Shown: positions 10,695 through 22,608, numbered from the stretch's first letter. The stretch: DNA of 64,000 bases from Grifola frondosa (GCA_001683735.1 LUGG01000007.1:930001-994000), one strand, 5' to 3'. Notes: generated by a model from the sequence alone, not told the origin. A program made the numbers and translations.

Positions 10695-12355
10695 TCAGCC
10701 AGTCTTCGCCTTCAGCTCCCTCCACAGCGTCAAGAACATCAGCAGCCCGATGCCCACGATCGCAATCTGCATCCCGACATAATTCACCATGCCCACCTTC
10801 ACGCCCGAGCCGCCCCCACCGCGCCCGTCACCCGCCCCGTGTAGTTGCTGTACTGAATCGCGAGACTGATGCGTCCGTTCCACGAGCCGGGCAGCTGCTT
10901 CGACAGCAGGCTCAGCGTGCACGTGCTCGCGAGGTTGAACCCGAGCGCGACGAGGAACCAGCACATGAACAGGCTCCCGTAGTTCACGCGCCGCGCGCTC
11001 AGGATCGCGAGCGCGATGATGAGCCCAGCGAGCCCGAGCGACGTCCCCAAAGCGAGCGTGTGCCGGTCCTGCACGCGCCGCGCGAGGAACACGTTCGCGA
11101 TCAGGAACGGGAACGCGCACGCGCCCCCGAGCGCGATGAGGTTTCCCGCTGCGAACGGGCTGAAATGGAACGGCGACAGCGGCGAGTACGAGCCGGTGAA
11201 CACGGGGATGTTCGACTCCCACGCGCCGAGGATGAAGAAGCACGTCATCGCGAACCAGCACATCGTCGCGGTCACGCCCCACTGTGGAGCGCTGAGACGC
11301 CTCAATTCTGGCTCTGCAGATGGGACTTCCGTGGTCATGATTCGTAGGGACTCGGTATCGGGGGCTTTCGCTGCGTCTTCAGTGGAATTAAGCTGCGGGG
11401 TGCCGATGGACTGCATCTCAGTCGCAGGGGATGCGACGGGTTGCCGAGGGACGTCTTCAAAGAAGATTGTGGCTGCGATCCAGAATAACGCCCACATGCC
11501 TGCCATGACCCACGCAGGGCTCGTAAACCCATTAAAAATGGTGTTCGAAAAGCCGACCTTATACCTAGAAACACGCCGCTGTCAAATCAACTCTGCGAGA
11601 GCAAGATTGTTGACTTACAATAGACCACCGATGAAGGGCCCGATGCTGAAACCGGCTCCTTGCCCTAAAACCAGCCAACCGGCCAACGTCGTTCTTCTAC
11701 GAATACCTACGATTCGTGGGTCGGAACAGTACCGCTTGGAATACATCCAGAACGTGAATCCGAATCCCGCCACGATACGTCCGATGAGGATGAGATACAA
11801 ATAATTGGCGTGATACGCCAGTCCGTATAGGACGTTTCCCAGCAGGGCAGTCCCGCAAGAAAAATGTAGCGGTCGCTTATACCCACCTAAATTCATGTCA
11901 GACGCAGAATACTCAGCCTGTAACGAGCCACGCACCTTGGTCGAGCTTCATAAGCGGCACCAGTGCGAGTCCAGAGAATACAGTAGGAATACCGATGACG
12001 AGACCGGAAAAAGTCGACGTCCCGCCTAGATGTTGCGCATACTCGTTTGAGGAGGAAACGATGATGAAGAATGTGACCTGAAGCACGTCAGGAACTTGCT
12101 ACCTTCGGACTACATTGATTACTTGTCGGCGTGGCTCACCTGCAACAGTGCAGCAGATAGTTGGACAATGACCAGCGACGCCATCCGCGGCAGCTTAAAC
12201 TCCCCGTCATCCTCTCCATCCGTCCTTGCCGGTTCGGTAGTGGGTCCCGTAGTCGTTTGTCCTGACGCCCGTGAGCGCTGTCTGCGGGAAAAGAGGCTGC
12301 CCAGGCGGACTCTGGAGATGTCGAGGACCGAAGACAAGATCCTGAAGTTGGACAT
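10695..12355 (-). CDS. Major facilitator superfamily transporter
   Basis: Polytopic membrane transporter of about 480 residues; substrate unknown. It starts MSNFRILSSVLDISRVRL at 12355. A soluble basic N-terminus is followed by membrane segments: LVIVQLSAALLQ, TFFIIVSSSNEYAQHLGG, a loop with the MFS-like FSGLVIGIPTVFSG, NYLYLILIGRIVAGFGF, LAGWLVLGQGAG, then ATMCWFAMTCFFILGAW and others. A central acidic loop (about 70 residues) divides the two halves. The C-terminus needs a frame change at the C-run 10813-10817 to move from SNYTGRVTGAV to GGSGVKVGMVNYVG and end in LKAKTG; one missing base would explain it. The subfamily may be CLN7/MFSD8-like, but that is a weak inference. Confidence 0.75.
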
Positions 12356-12730
12356 TTTGTCGCACCTGGAGGACGGAAGCAAACGACCAAGGTGGAGAGC
12401 TGCAAAGTCTCAAATCACGTTTGCGGAGTACCCGGTGTTCCATGGGTCGGCAAATTCCCCATGATGTCCGGAGGAATGTGGATCCCGATGCCAAGTCGCC
12501 ATAGTCTCAGGTTTCTCATGCTGGCGCGTTTAAGGCGGAATTAAGGAGATGCAAGCAGAAAGATGAGAGGCGTGTGTGGATGCATTCAAAACGTTGAAGA
12601 GTTGAGAAGAGTTGATAATTATGTTGTCTCCATATTGATGTCAATTTCACGGCTTACTCCAAGAAAGGCAGTAGCACATCCATATTTAGTGCCGTGTTAT
12701 TGTATTATATATAAAGTATTATTATTCCAG

Positions 12731-12822
12731 GACACTATAGCCAAGTGGTTAAGGCGACAGATTAGAATTGCTTGTTTATCTGTTTCTCTATGAGAGCGTA
12801 GGTTCGAACCCTACTGGTGTCG
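12731..12822 (+). tRNA. tRNA-Ser(AGA) with 10-nt intron
   Basis: Cloverleaf readable by eye. Acceptor gacacta pairs with tggtgtc and the discriminator is G at 12822. The anticodon stem acaga (12757-12761) pairs with tctgt (12779-12783). Loop ttagaa gives anticodon AGA (12764-12766). A 10-nt intron follows base 37, the canonical site. A long variable arm (ttctctatgagag) fits a class II serine tRNA, and the T arm contains ggttcgaacc. CCA is not encoded. Confidence 0.9.
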
Positions 12823-13165
12823 TGTTGTTATTTCTTATGAGCACATTTTGCTCAACAAAATGAGCTAGAGCTGTGCACAGGTTTTTCGCTCTCTCTGCAG
12901 TGGTTCTCGGTGGCACAATCACTTTTCCCTTGAGCAGCTCTCTCTCTGTAAGACTGAGTATGCACAACGATGGAAACATCGAAAACATTTTGCATAACTT
13001 GATCATGAGCGCAGCGCATACATGTGAAAATACGGAAGTACAGACGACGAGAACACAACGCAATAGTACAAATGGGCGGTCCGACCGCCATTAGCAAAAC
13101 ATACTTCCAGATCCCTTCTATGATACATCTATGACTCCAATCCGCATAGCGTCGAACCGAATCCT

Positions 13166-16100
13166 CTATTCCTTGTCCAGACCATCCCCATCATCCCTCT
13201 CCTCAGATATCCGGCGATCCGCATTCCCAGAGCCCTCCCCAGCACTGGCAGCTCCGCGGACCTCCTCAGCGCCAAGCGCGCTCCTCACACCCTCGCCCGC
13301 CCCCACACCGCGCCGCACGCGCTCGGCGACGACGACGGCGTGCCTGTCTCCGTTGAGCGGGCTGCTCTTGAACCAGCCGCCCTTCGGCGGGAACTGCGCG
13401 CTCGCGCCCGACGCCGCGCGGCGCTTGCGCTCGACGAGGATCGCCTGCTCGAGCGACGGGGCGGGCGAGGCGCTGCGCGGGGGCGGCCCGAGCGTGATGT
13501 TCACCGCGGGCGGGACGGGAATCACCGCGGTGCTGGGCTGTAAGTGTGCGGACCCTGCGGTATGGAGCGAGCGCGCGCGCGCGACGTTCGCCGCGGCCAA
13601 GGCGCTCTCGAGCGGGATGACCACCGGGGGTGGCAGCGCGATCACGGGTAGATGGCCATTATCCTGCTCTTGATGACGTACGCGTCGCCGAGCCACTGGA
13701 GCTGCGCCTGCGTGTCCGCCTTGAGAGTCGGGGCGATGACTGCGGCGGCGCGGTCGGGAGGCCGCGCAACGGGGGCTACCACGCCCTCGAAGACCGTGTC
13801 TGGCGTGTTGTCGTAGTTTGCTTTCTCGTTGTTGTTCCCGTCGGGCATCGGCGGGGCACTCCGCGAGCGCGCGAATCCCAGACCTTTGAAGTTCAGCCCT
13901 CGTAGAGCGGGCAGTGCTGTCGGCTTCAAGAGGGGCGTGGACGTGAGGGACTTGGAACCTTCATTAGCGGATGCAGTGACCGTGTCTCCGCCAATGAGCT
14001 GCGGTGCGGAGCCGGTACGCTTCATGGAAGGCGTCACCTTGGCCTCGGTCTGTGCATACGACGACAGATCCGGGTGTCCTTGAGGATCAAACTCGTCATA
14101 GATCTCTTCTCCAATCAGCTCTGCGAACAAACCTTGGTGAGCGTGCCGCCAGCGATGAACTGAACCCCTCACCTTCCAGGACATCTTCCAACGTGATGAT
14201 GCCCAACGGCATGACAGCGGGGTCAACGCTTTGCAGGAACTAACAGCTCGCAGTCAGCCCAAGCCGGTGGAGAACGAGACCGCGGAGAAACCTACTTCTT
14301 CCACGCCTTCCTTGGTCAAGACCGCATCCGCCGGCATGCTCTGTTCCCAGCGGCCCCACATGTTCACCTTCGGCAACGCGAGACCGCTCTTCCTACCACC
14401 CACCCCCTTCTCAAGATCCACTACATCCGTACCCACATTAACAGAACCACTAGTCCGTCGCTCACTACGTGCCCGTCTCCCAAACGGCCGGTGTTTCCGC
14501 TTCGCCCCGGCTGCATCAGGCCCGGCATTATCCGTCTCGCTGCCCTCCTCCTTTAACGTCTCATTATACCCACTACTATCGTCCGCGGTCTGCTTCCCGC
14601 CCTTCTTATGCCTCCGCCGCATCTTGAGCTGCTTCTCGCTGGGCGCGTCTTCCTCATCGCTCGAGCTTGAGTCGCTGCTGTCCCCCATCCCGACGCGGTC
14701 CAGGAGCCGCCGCGTCAGCCCCCGCTTCACCGCCTGCTTCACGCTCGCCGCCTTCTCGACGCTGAAGCGGCTCACGATCGCCATGTGCGACCGGCCCTCC
14801 TGGAACTTGTCTAGGATCCCCAGCAGCGGCTCGTTGTTCGGCACGAACGGAACCTTATTCAGGGGATCTTCCGGATAGGCACGGCATCTAGATATAAAAA
14901 ATCAGCACTAAGGTGCGGACCAGCGGGAGCGTCCTCACCGTTGGGATCGAGGAGAACACACTGTATAGTCCCACATTTAGCGGTCGGGAATTAACCGGAG
15001 GATGGTTAAGAGGAACTTACCTGCTTGACTAGCAAAATACCTACGATCTTCTTCACTTTTTGCGTCGTGGACTGGCGGCCGTCGAGGCTAAGTCTAGAAC
15101 TGGACACATCGAGGTCGGCTTCCGAGATGTTGACCTAATAATCAAACAACAGCCGCGTCAGCAGGGGATACATCAGCCGAGTCAGGCGACAGAAAACACA
15201 CCTTCGGTAAAAGGCGCGGCACAGGTATCTCTACCTCCTCATAAACAGGCACACGGGAATGTCCGGTCAAACAGATCTTACGCAGAGTCTCATAATCGAG
15301 TTTCGCATCGATACTCAGCATAAACACGTCCTTGATGGGCGTCATGGCCTGTTTTACGACCTGACGCCAAAATCTTCAGCACAAAACACATGGATATTTT
15401 GAACTCAGTGGCTGACTTTTTCCTGTAAATCCAGAGCGCCACCGATAATAGTGACAGTGTCGGTTTTCAAGTCGCCCTTGAGTTCACCGTCGCTTCCGTG
15501 CATCGCGATGAGCTCCTTGAGCTCTGCTCGCCGGTATATGATCCCGTGGTGGGGTCCCAACACAAACTCAAGAAGCTTGGCGACAGGCCACGAAACGATT
15601 CCCTGCGATCCACCGGTAAGCAAATAAACAGCTTTGCGATGCAGATACATACTACTCACTAAACTCCAGATGAGAACGCGCACGACGCCGGCCATTTTGG
15701 CCCCGAAGTAAAGCCCGTAGCGCGTGAATATCGACTGGGGAATGATCTCTGAGAAGCTGCAGGAAGAGCAGGTTAACGAACGGCCGCCAGAGTGGGAGAA
15801 AAGACGAAATAATATGAAATTACATAACGACACGGGCCTGACCTCAGATATCCCTACAAAGGATGGGCCCCAAATCACCAAGTCTATCTCGAACATGTTC
15901 GGAGATTTAAGCCTTGCCTGATGAAAGGTCTTCCTGAACAGTGCGAGCATTTCTTTGCAGCGTTCACTTTAGCAATTGACGAAAGTGAACACCACAGTTG
16001 ATGCGGACATCCATGAAAATCACGGAGACACTCAAGACTTAATCGGGACGCAACCTCTAAACCGACGCAATCAAGCTGCCCATTCGACACACGGAAAAGC

Positions 16101-16970
16101 TCAACTTCACAGCTCAAGGGACCGACGTCTCTGACTGCCACAGTCCCAGAGTGGCTTCCCGAAGTCGGTTCCGACTACAGCGAGTTCTCCCATGACTTTA
16201 ACCGTAGTCATCAAGCGTCAAGACGCGTCGAATCGTCTTGACTACTGACTTGTCGCACATAACGCTTTCCGACTCGCACACGCAAAAGCATCTCAACTCA
16301 GTCTGGACTCTGACGCGACCCGAAAGCACGTCACGTGCTCCGATCGCGCGTCGACGCGTCAACGGGCAGACGCTCGGCGTCCGACGACATGTGCGCTTCG
16401 CGTTGCCGCAGCGGGGATTAACAATTAGAGTTGCAGGACACGCACATGACGATGAGCACCGTGCTGACGACGACACTCTGGACGCCGCCTCCGAGGACGG
16501 GGTCGCAGATGACGGGAAGCGTCTCGTTGACGATCATATTCGCGAGGAGAAGGGTTACGAGAAGCAAGTGGCCGTTCTTGCGAATGGGCTTAATTTTGTT
16601 AGCGTAGAGTTTCTGCTTACTAAATGAATGAAAGGCGGTCAGGGGTGGCAACTGGCAAGAAGACAAAGAGACTGCGGACTCACGGGGAACCACTAACACT
16701 CAAGACATTCAGCTGCGTCTCGTCGAGACTCATATAGCCGAGTGTTAGACCGGCAAACAGACCCGATAGGAGGACGAGGACGGGGATGAGGCAGGCGAGC
16801 ACGATGTGCTCGATTCTGTTCTGGTCGATGTCGGTGCCTCTTCGGGCCAGCGCGCCGCTAAAAGCGGGTGCTGGGATACTCGCACTGAAGTTTGGAACAT
16901 ATTGGGATGCGACGGATGCTAGCGTCAAGAGGAGTCTCGGAGAACGATATTGCAGGGGAGTTGGGACCAT
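13166..16970 (-). CDS. CNNM/Mam3-type transporter-like protein (DUF21 plus CBS domains)
   Basis: Fungal homologue of yeast Mam3 and animal CNNM proteins, membrane proteins linked to Mg/Mn handling. It starts MVPTPLQYRSPRLLLTL at 16970. The DUF21 region follows: LIPVLVLLSGLFAGLTLGYM, HLLLVTLLLANMIVNETLP, IFSEIIPQSIFTRYGL, LEFVLGPHHGI. The CBS pair contains QAMTPIKDVFMLSID, LTGHSRVPVYEE, VPNNEPLLGILDKFQEGRSH and MPLGIITLEDVLEELIGEE. An acidic, Ser-rich insert separates the CBS parts, and the tail is low-complexity. An unusually long intron lies at 15757-16445. Two frame problems: near 14862 (one C missing, or an alternative acceptor at 14859) and near 13646, where a stop at 13642 precedes a continuing family-like tail (SPAPSLEQAILVERKRRAAS) to 13166. 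Confidence 0.85.
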
Positions 16971-17962
16971 TCGATTGTGGTGGTTGTCGTGGAAGGTTGT
17001 GCGAGCGATCGCAGAGGCGTTTATTTACCCCACAGCGCCGCCACAAAAGCTTATCTTCGGCCTCTTACATGCCGGCCGGCTCATTTACCCACTCGGCTTG
17101 GTCCAGACTCCGCTTCACCGGACCGTCTTTCGGGCTTTCAACTTTATTGAAGTCCGACAAGTGCTTGCTTTCGGAACTTGCCGGTGACAGGTCCACCAAC
17201 AAATTGCCTCCGTCGTTTGATCCGCGCCACTTGACTACGTATGAGATGCGCTGAGCCTCTGGCAGCGCAGTCCTGTGCAGTCTCAACGTGCCCTGGTCAA
17301 CGTTCATAGTGCGGGCTGGGCTTTCTTCACGAACAGGATGTTCGTCGAACAATCCAGACTTCTTTCAGAAGAAGACGCGCCACCCACAGCCCTGGGTTCA
17401 CCCCGGGCCGCAGCGATTCTCAAACTGAAGATGTAGATGCTTGCTCTAGAAGTCTGTGTACATGTTTCGTACTTGTATTCCCACAACGAGGTGTTGTGTA
17501 CACTTTAAATTCGGCAGCAGTACTGCGAGATCCACACACTTGAAACACTGGATGACCTCAGATGACGGTTCTTAAACGCCGCCTCGGATGTTTTCTGCGC
17601 CCGCTTCCCTGGCCGCTTTGCGCTTGAGACATCTGTCGCTTTGGTCGTCTTCTAGTTCAACGTTCAAACGTTCAAGCGTCTTGCATGCTCTGGCTGTAGA
17701 GCGGTGTACGAAGAGAACCGTCATGAGCATATAATAAGATAGTTCAAGCACGAGCCCGGCGGTGCAGATCAATTGTGCCATCGTCTTCCTTTGGTCTTGG
17801 CGAAGTTGATCAGTTTATCAGTTGCAGTTGCGTTGCCTCCAGCGTGCCGACCCACGCCGACCACTATAAAGCCCACTCGACGCTTTGGCGTCCCCGCCCT
17901 TCGTTCGTCGACACTCATATACATACCTCCCCCTCCCCACCTTCCTTCCACCGACCTTCGTC
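16971..17962. other. Intergenic region with one doubtful short ORF
   Basis: Divergent promoter space between CNNM and the secreted protein gene. A minus-strand frame of 80 codons (17307-17065, containing RISYVVKWRGSND) has an ATG but no recognised family, so it is not called as a gene. The final 100 bases are CT-rich, typical of a fungal leader before the ATG at 17963. Confidence 0.35.
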
Positions 17963-18691
17963 ATGCACGCTCCTTTGAGCCTGTTGGTTTTGGCCCTCGC
18001 CGGCACCTCTCTGGCTCTGCCCGCCCCGCCTCGTCGTCGCGAACCTGGGGCGTGGTGTAACAACCTCGGCGGGGGTGCGTTCGACATCGCGTACAACTTC
18101 ACTCTCGCGGCGTACAACAGCACAGGCACTAACACCAACTCCACCGGGGTCCCGCTCGTGCTCGGACAAGCAGGAGCCACCACGGGCGAGGAGATCAAAG
18201 CGCTTTCCGTAAGTGTCCAGTTAGTAGCTTGGAAGACCGAGCTGACCCCGGAGGCGACCAGACCTATGCATCGTTTCCCTACAACGACTTCCCGAACCTG
18301 TCGTTGCTCGAGGGCGCTTTGATCCCGAACGGCCAGGCGACTGCTTCGGACGCCAACGTCACTGCTGGCGAACCGCCGAACTTTGTTGTGACCAATCTCA
18401 ACCCACCCGCTCCTGCCCAGATCTATTGCGCCATTGTGAGTTTTTTTGTTTAAGATGCGCATGCATGACACTGAAGGGGTTATTGGACAGGCGGACACTG
18501 ACCCCGCCGGTGGAGGCACCGGTTACCCGATCCTCGCTGTGCATGGCGACCCGGACTCGTTCTCGCTCTGTGCCACTGGGACCTCGCCACGCGCGCAGAA
18601 CAACGTCGTCTATAAAGCGTCTGCCAACGCTCTGGGCTACGACTTCAGCTCGTGTTACCCCGTCAGGTTGCAGCTCGTCGGCTTATACTAG
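17963..18691 (+). CDS. Small secreted four-cysteine protein (paralogue of the gene at 9247-9997)
   Basis: Three exons (17963-18208, 18262-18435, 18491-18691) encode about 206 residues. The start MHAPLSLLVLALAGTSLALP is a clear signal peptide and a basic PRRREP follows. Cysteines lie in WCNNL, IYCAI, SLCAT and SSCYP, matching the paralogue; shared blocks include FTLAAYN, NSTG, FPYNDFPNLSL, DANVTAG and NNVVYKAS. Both introns lie at the same positions as in the minus-strand copy. Many N-X-S/T sites suggest glycosylation. Secreted, with function unknown; I do not recognise a catalytic site. Confidence 0.8.
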
Positions 18692-18945
18692 ACATAATGT
18701 TGGCTCGAAACGGAGTGCAGATGAAAACTGGTACGAGTGTGGTGTTGGACTCACGCTCATGAGTTCATTGCGTTGTGGACTTTCGGACATGGACATGGTG
18801 TTGCAGTAGTACTTCAGTAGTTTTTATAATCTCCCTTTGGCAGATACAGTTCCAGACGGATTGCAGCTCACGATCATTCTGTCTACCGAGAAGGACTTGT
18901 CACATGTGTTTTTGTATTTCAAAAACGTGAATTGAAATTCGTATA

Positions 18946-19037
18946 GGCCGACTAGCTCAGTTGGTTAGAGCGTGGTGCTAATATGAAGTCATTATTTTAT
19001 TACGCCAAGGTCGTCGGTTCGACCCCGGCGTTGGCCA
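18946..19037 (+). tRNA. tRNA-Ile(AAT) with 18-nt intron
   Basis: Acceptor ggccgac pairs with gttggcc and the discriminator is A. The D arm reads tagctcagttggttagagc. The anticodon stem tggtg pairs with cgcca around loop ctaata, with anticodon AAT at 18980-18982. Intron 18984-19001 sits one base after the anticodon. T arm gtcggttcgaccccggc. Two further copies (31898, 45396) share the exons but have different introns. Confidence 0.9.
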
Positions 19038-19332
19038 TTCACAATATTTTCCAAGTATGCTTTTTTAATGTTTGTCATGTATACAGGAAAATATCTGGAA
19101 TAAGCAAAGTTCCGGATTGTGGACTAAAACACAGTACTTATTTTGTTCTGATTTGGGTGTATCATAGTCTCATGTGCCGAAGGCATTTTGTCCGGATAAA
19201 ATCAGGCTTGGGGGATCCAAATTTTGTGGAATTTTTCTATTATCTCTGCTCTCCCGTTATTCGGGCGGGGTCCCATCTATACATGTTCTGCACATCGATG
19301 TTCCTTTGGAAATCTCGAGAATAGCATATACA

Positions 19333-21712
19333 TCAACCAACGTGCAATTTGCCACTAAATTCTACCACCAGTGGTAGCTCAGCCTTTGCGCTCGTCCACC
19401 CTACCGTCGGATATTGCACCGACGCATGGTTCCAGACAACGGCTTTGTCTGAGAGGGAGAATGTAAGACACTCGAGGAGAACGGTAAGGACCACTTCTGT
19501 GAGGCGAGCTCAGCAATGACGAGAACGATGAGATAAATTCGCGCGACACGTACTCATCTCCAACTCTGAGAACTTGAATCCGCTGTCGTTCGGTGGTCAT
19601 GTCAATAACTCATCGAATCGTCAAAGAGTTACTGATCGCGTACATGCAAGCTCGTCCTCCACCAATGAATGTTAACCTTGCGGATTGGTGAGGAATCGAC
19701 TGAGAATATCAGAGGTAACACGTCGGAGCTCACAGATTCGAGTAGATTCCTGGAATCCGCGCATCTGTCACGGTTTTTGGTAACGGAGAGAGCCAACGCT
19801 CCGGTTTCCACTCGTACGAGTCTTTGCCCCACAGTGCTGGGTTCCTATTCGAGGCGAGCATCCCAATCACGACTTTGCTGTTTTTGGCGAGGGGAACGTC
19901 GTGCATCATGCGTCCGTCTATTCCTCTGACAGGAGCAGATAGTGGTAGGACGACGTCTTGACGAACTCTGGGAGTCGAGATGTTCAGAGCATTCGGGAAC
20001 GAACTTGTCGATGTGGCACTCACGATCGGATCACAAAACTGACGGGAGGGTAGCTGCAACAAAGGCAATCAGCACTACAAGTCAGCCCTACAATGAAAAA
20101 GTGCGCGCTGACAGTCGCAGGGTTTCTCGGCATACGGCGTCGAGGTACGGAAGCTCCATCAGTGCGTCAAACGGGATATCGCCATGGCGTGCGCGCGCAT
20201 CCCGAATTTCTCTTTGGAGCTTTTCTTGCACTGCAGGGTGCTCTGCTAGTAAATGGAATGTATGCGCCAGTGCAGTCGACGTCGTGTCCGTTCCGGCAAA
20301 AATAAATGTGCTTTTCGCCCGACGTCAGTCGTATCCGGAAGCGTTGCGATGAACCGATACCACATACGATGTCTGTCCCAGAAGCTCGTGATCTGGGAGC
20401 TTGTCTTCCTCGGAGGTCGCCATATTTGCTCGCACTGAAATCAAAGTAGTAGCACCTAAAACATTAGCATCTGGGAGACCACTCACGTAATCTACTCATA
20501 ATGTCCTTGCCTTCTCCACCTGCTGCGTTAGAGCTTCGTCCCCTCTTTCCAGTGCCACTTCTTTTCCTGAAAAATCTCCTGCGACTTGCAGTCCATCAGG
20601 TCCACAATTTCGCGTACCCGCTGCAACCGGGGATAAGGCGTGACCTCCAACAGCCGTCTCAGTAACCTCGGCGAGCGGAGTCTATCCAGGAAGGGGAGCA
20701 TCATCTGCAGGATGAACATCGGGCACGCCGTCGGTCTGTTGGAAATTGGTCAGCGAGGCGCTACCACCGATGGTGAAAGGGCGGACATTAGCGACTTCAT
20801 AGCCTCGCCATACGGATTGGACTTCTCCTCGACGAGAGGGTCGAAAGAATGTCCGATGCCACCTTGGCCCACGAGCTCGAGGGAAGTACGCGAAAACCAG
20901 CTCAGAGCGTCGATCTCCCGTGGCCCATCCTGGAGCGAGGACGCTATGTTTGTCGGAGCTGTCAGGAACGGATCAGCATGTCTCCTTGAACGATGCTGAG
21001 AGGCACTGACGCTATACGCGACCCTATAAAATAAGGGCAGCATGTCACGCAAGTTGTTGGTGGAGAAAGCTGGGTTCAGCAGTTTCCGCTGCCTCCTGTG
21101 GTGCTCGCCTTCATGAGTCACGTTAATAAATGTGGCATGTGGTACTTTGAATATGACTGACCATTTGTAGAGAGCAATCCTATTCCAAGGACAAGACGAT
21201 TCGCACTGGGATTGAAGTTCATCCGTGGTGCGAACTAATTTTGAACGAGACATTTCAGAGAAACTCACACAAAGAACTCCGACGTTTCTTCGAATATGTG
21301 CTGGTCTTTCACGAGGATGTGGTGTACTGCAAGGGGGTCGAAGGTAAAAAGCTGTGTGTCCTAAATATGCCTTGGCCTGAGTGCACGTCAAATGGTGAGA
21401 ACAGACTTCTCTACCCGAATGGACCCCTGATCTTGACCACAGGCCCGTAGTTTTCACCGAGCTCCCGGTGAAATGTCCAGGCTTGTCGTTCGAACATCTG
21501 ACCATAATGACCTTGAAGGACGAAGGTTCCTTGTCAATAAATCTTTTGATCTATAATACTTCAAAAACAATACCGCCAATCCAAGATCTACACGGAGGGC
21601 CTGGAATATTATCGAGTGGCGAAGAAATAACCAAGTGCCGGAATATCTTCCAGACGAGTATGAGCAGCCCACAGATGATCAGGGCTTGGAAGGAAGAAGG
21701 AATGTTGAACAT
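19333..21712 (-). CDS. Cytochrome P450 monooxygenase with apparent frameshifts
   Basis: Heme-thiolate monooxygenase with an N-terminal membrane anchor (start MFNIPSSFQALIICGLL at 21712, then the proline-rich hinge NIPGPP). Motifs in order: EHHRRQRKLLNPAF (helix C region), REIDALSWFSRTSLELVGQG, I-helix AGTDTTSTALAHT, ETLR (ExxR), WKPERWL, and the heme-binding loop FIGGGRACIGFKF split by an intron. It ends FSGKLHVG at 19333. About a dozen short introns. In the exon around 20510-20575 two single-base losses are needed to join SQEIFQEKK, ALERGDEALTQQV and GEGKDIMSRL. All key motifs are otherwise intact, so I favour sequence errors over a dead gene, but a recent pseudogene is possible. Substrate and CYP family not assigned. 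Confidence 0.8.
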
Positions 21713-22393
21713 GGCTGCTCGACGTTGTTCAAGGAGGATAGCGTGAGCAATGCAAATAGACAGGTGTGGATCCAGAGAGAGTCTCCGTGGGGATGAAAGA
21801 TGTTTGCTGACCACCTTCTTATACAATCCTGGTCGACAGCAGGAGCGGAAAAGGCCATGCAATATCTGCGATCTGAAGAATACCGCACCTATACAAGGAC
21901 GACATTATTCACATCAGCGCAACGATCGGAACATTTTGCGATGAAAGGTGAGACATATCTGTTTCATCCGTGCAGTCTTATCGTAGAACTCAAAATGTCA
22001 TGGGTTTCTCCACGCAGCTGCCGTCTGTTCGCATCTTACATAGGGCATAGGGCGTTTGTAATAGTCCGCTTGATGTCGCATCTTCCACCACGAATACAGT
22101 TGAGAAGTGCAACATTCGCTGTTAGAGTATTCATTGTATGCTGACCAACTAAAGATCTGGAAGCATTCATGAACATCTATCACGGAGACGTGACATAAGC
22201 TAACGCCAAGGCTTGCACTCACCAGATCCCCATTTTGCAGGCAAAGAGTTGAAGTAATGCCCACAGTATATTAGAAGTCTGGTAGCGCCTTGACTAGGAG
22301 GTCGGATGCCATTTCGCAAAGATCTGCACACAGATTAAGAAAAATGAGTGATCACTCACGATATCGTTAGGGTACGGCATCGCGGGGCGTGCT
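21713..22393. other. Intergenic region upstream of P450, no supported gene
   Basis: Short frames on both strands resemble nothing known. The region ends at the 6-bp direct repeat bordering the inverted-repeat element. Confidence 0.4.
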
Positions 22394-22399
22394 TATATT

Positions 22400-22608
22400 T
22401 ATGACGTAAAAGTTGCACTTTTATTATTTTGTCACACCCACACACATTTTGTGACCCCCCCCCGCGCGCGTCTGACTGTAAATTCCCCCTTCGCGCAATT
22501 AACTACAAGTCCCCCCCCTGCCGCGCGTCTACTACGCGCGCTTTTTGAAAATTATCGTGTTCGTCAATGCCGGCGACATTTCTCGATTATTTTTCTGTCT
22601 TCTTCCTT
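22400..22608 (+). repeat. Left terminal inverted repeat of the Pack-type element
   Basis: About 209 bases. It begins tatgacgtaaaagttgcact and contains a C-run followed by cgcgcgcgtctgactgtaaa, then the AT-rich inner end ctgtcttcttcct. The reverse complement is found at 23751-23932. It carries an extra block of about 30 bases around 22488-22517 absent from the right arm. Confidence 0.85.

Noticed and set aside
17065..17307. 80-codon ORF with a chromodomain-like YVVKWRG string
   Set aside because: The match is too short, the flanking chromodomain aromatic residues are absent, and no splice-supported context was found.
19333..21712. Secondary-metabolite cluster built on the P450 and nearby MFS transporter or SDR
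   Set aside because: No backbone enzyme (PKS, NRPS, terpene synthase) is present, and the genes are separated by core housekeeping genes and tRNAs.
22440..22520. Telomere- or CRISPR-like short repeats in the C/G-rich tracts
   Set aside because: The runs are homopolymer and CG dinucleotide tracts inside the inverted repeats, with no regular repeat-spacer pattern.
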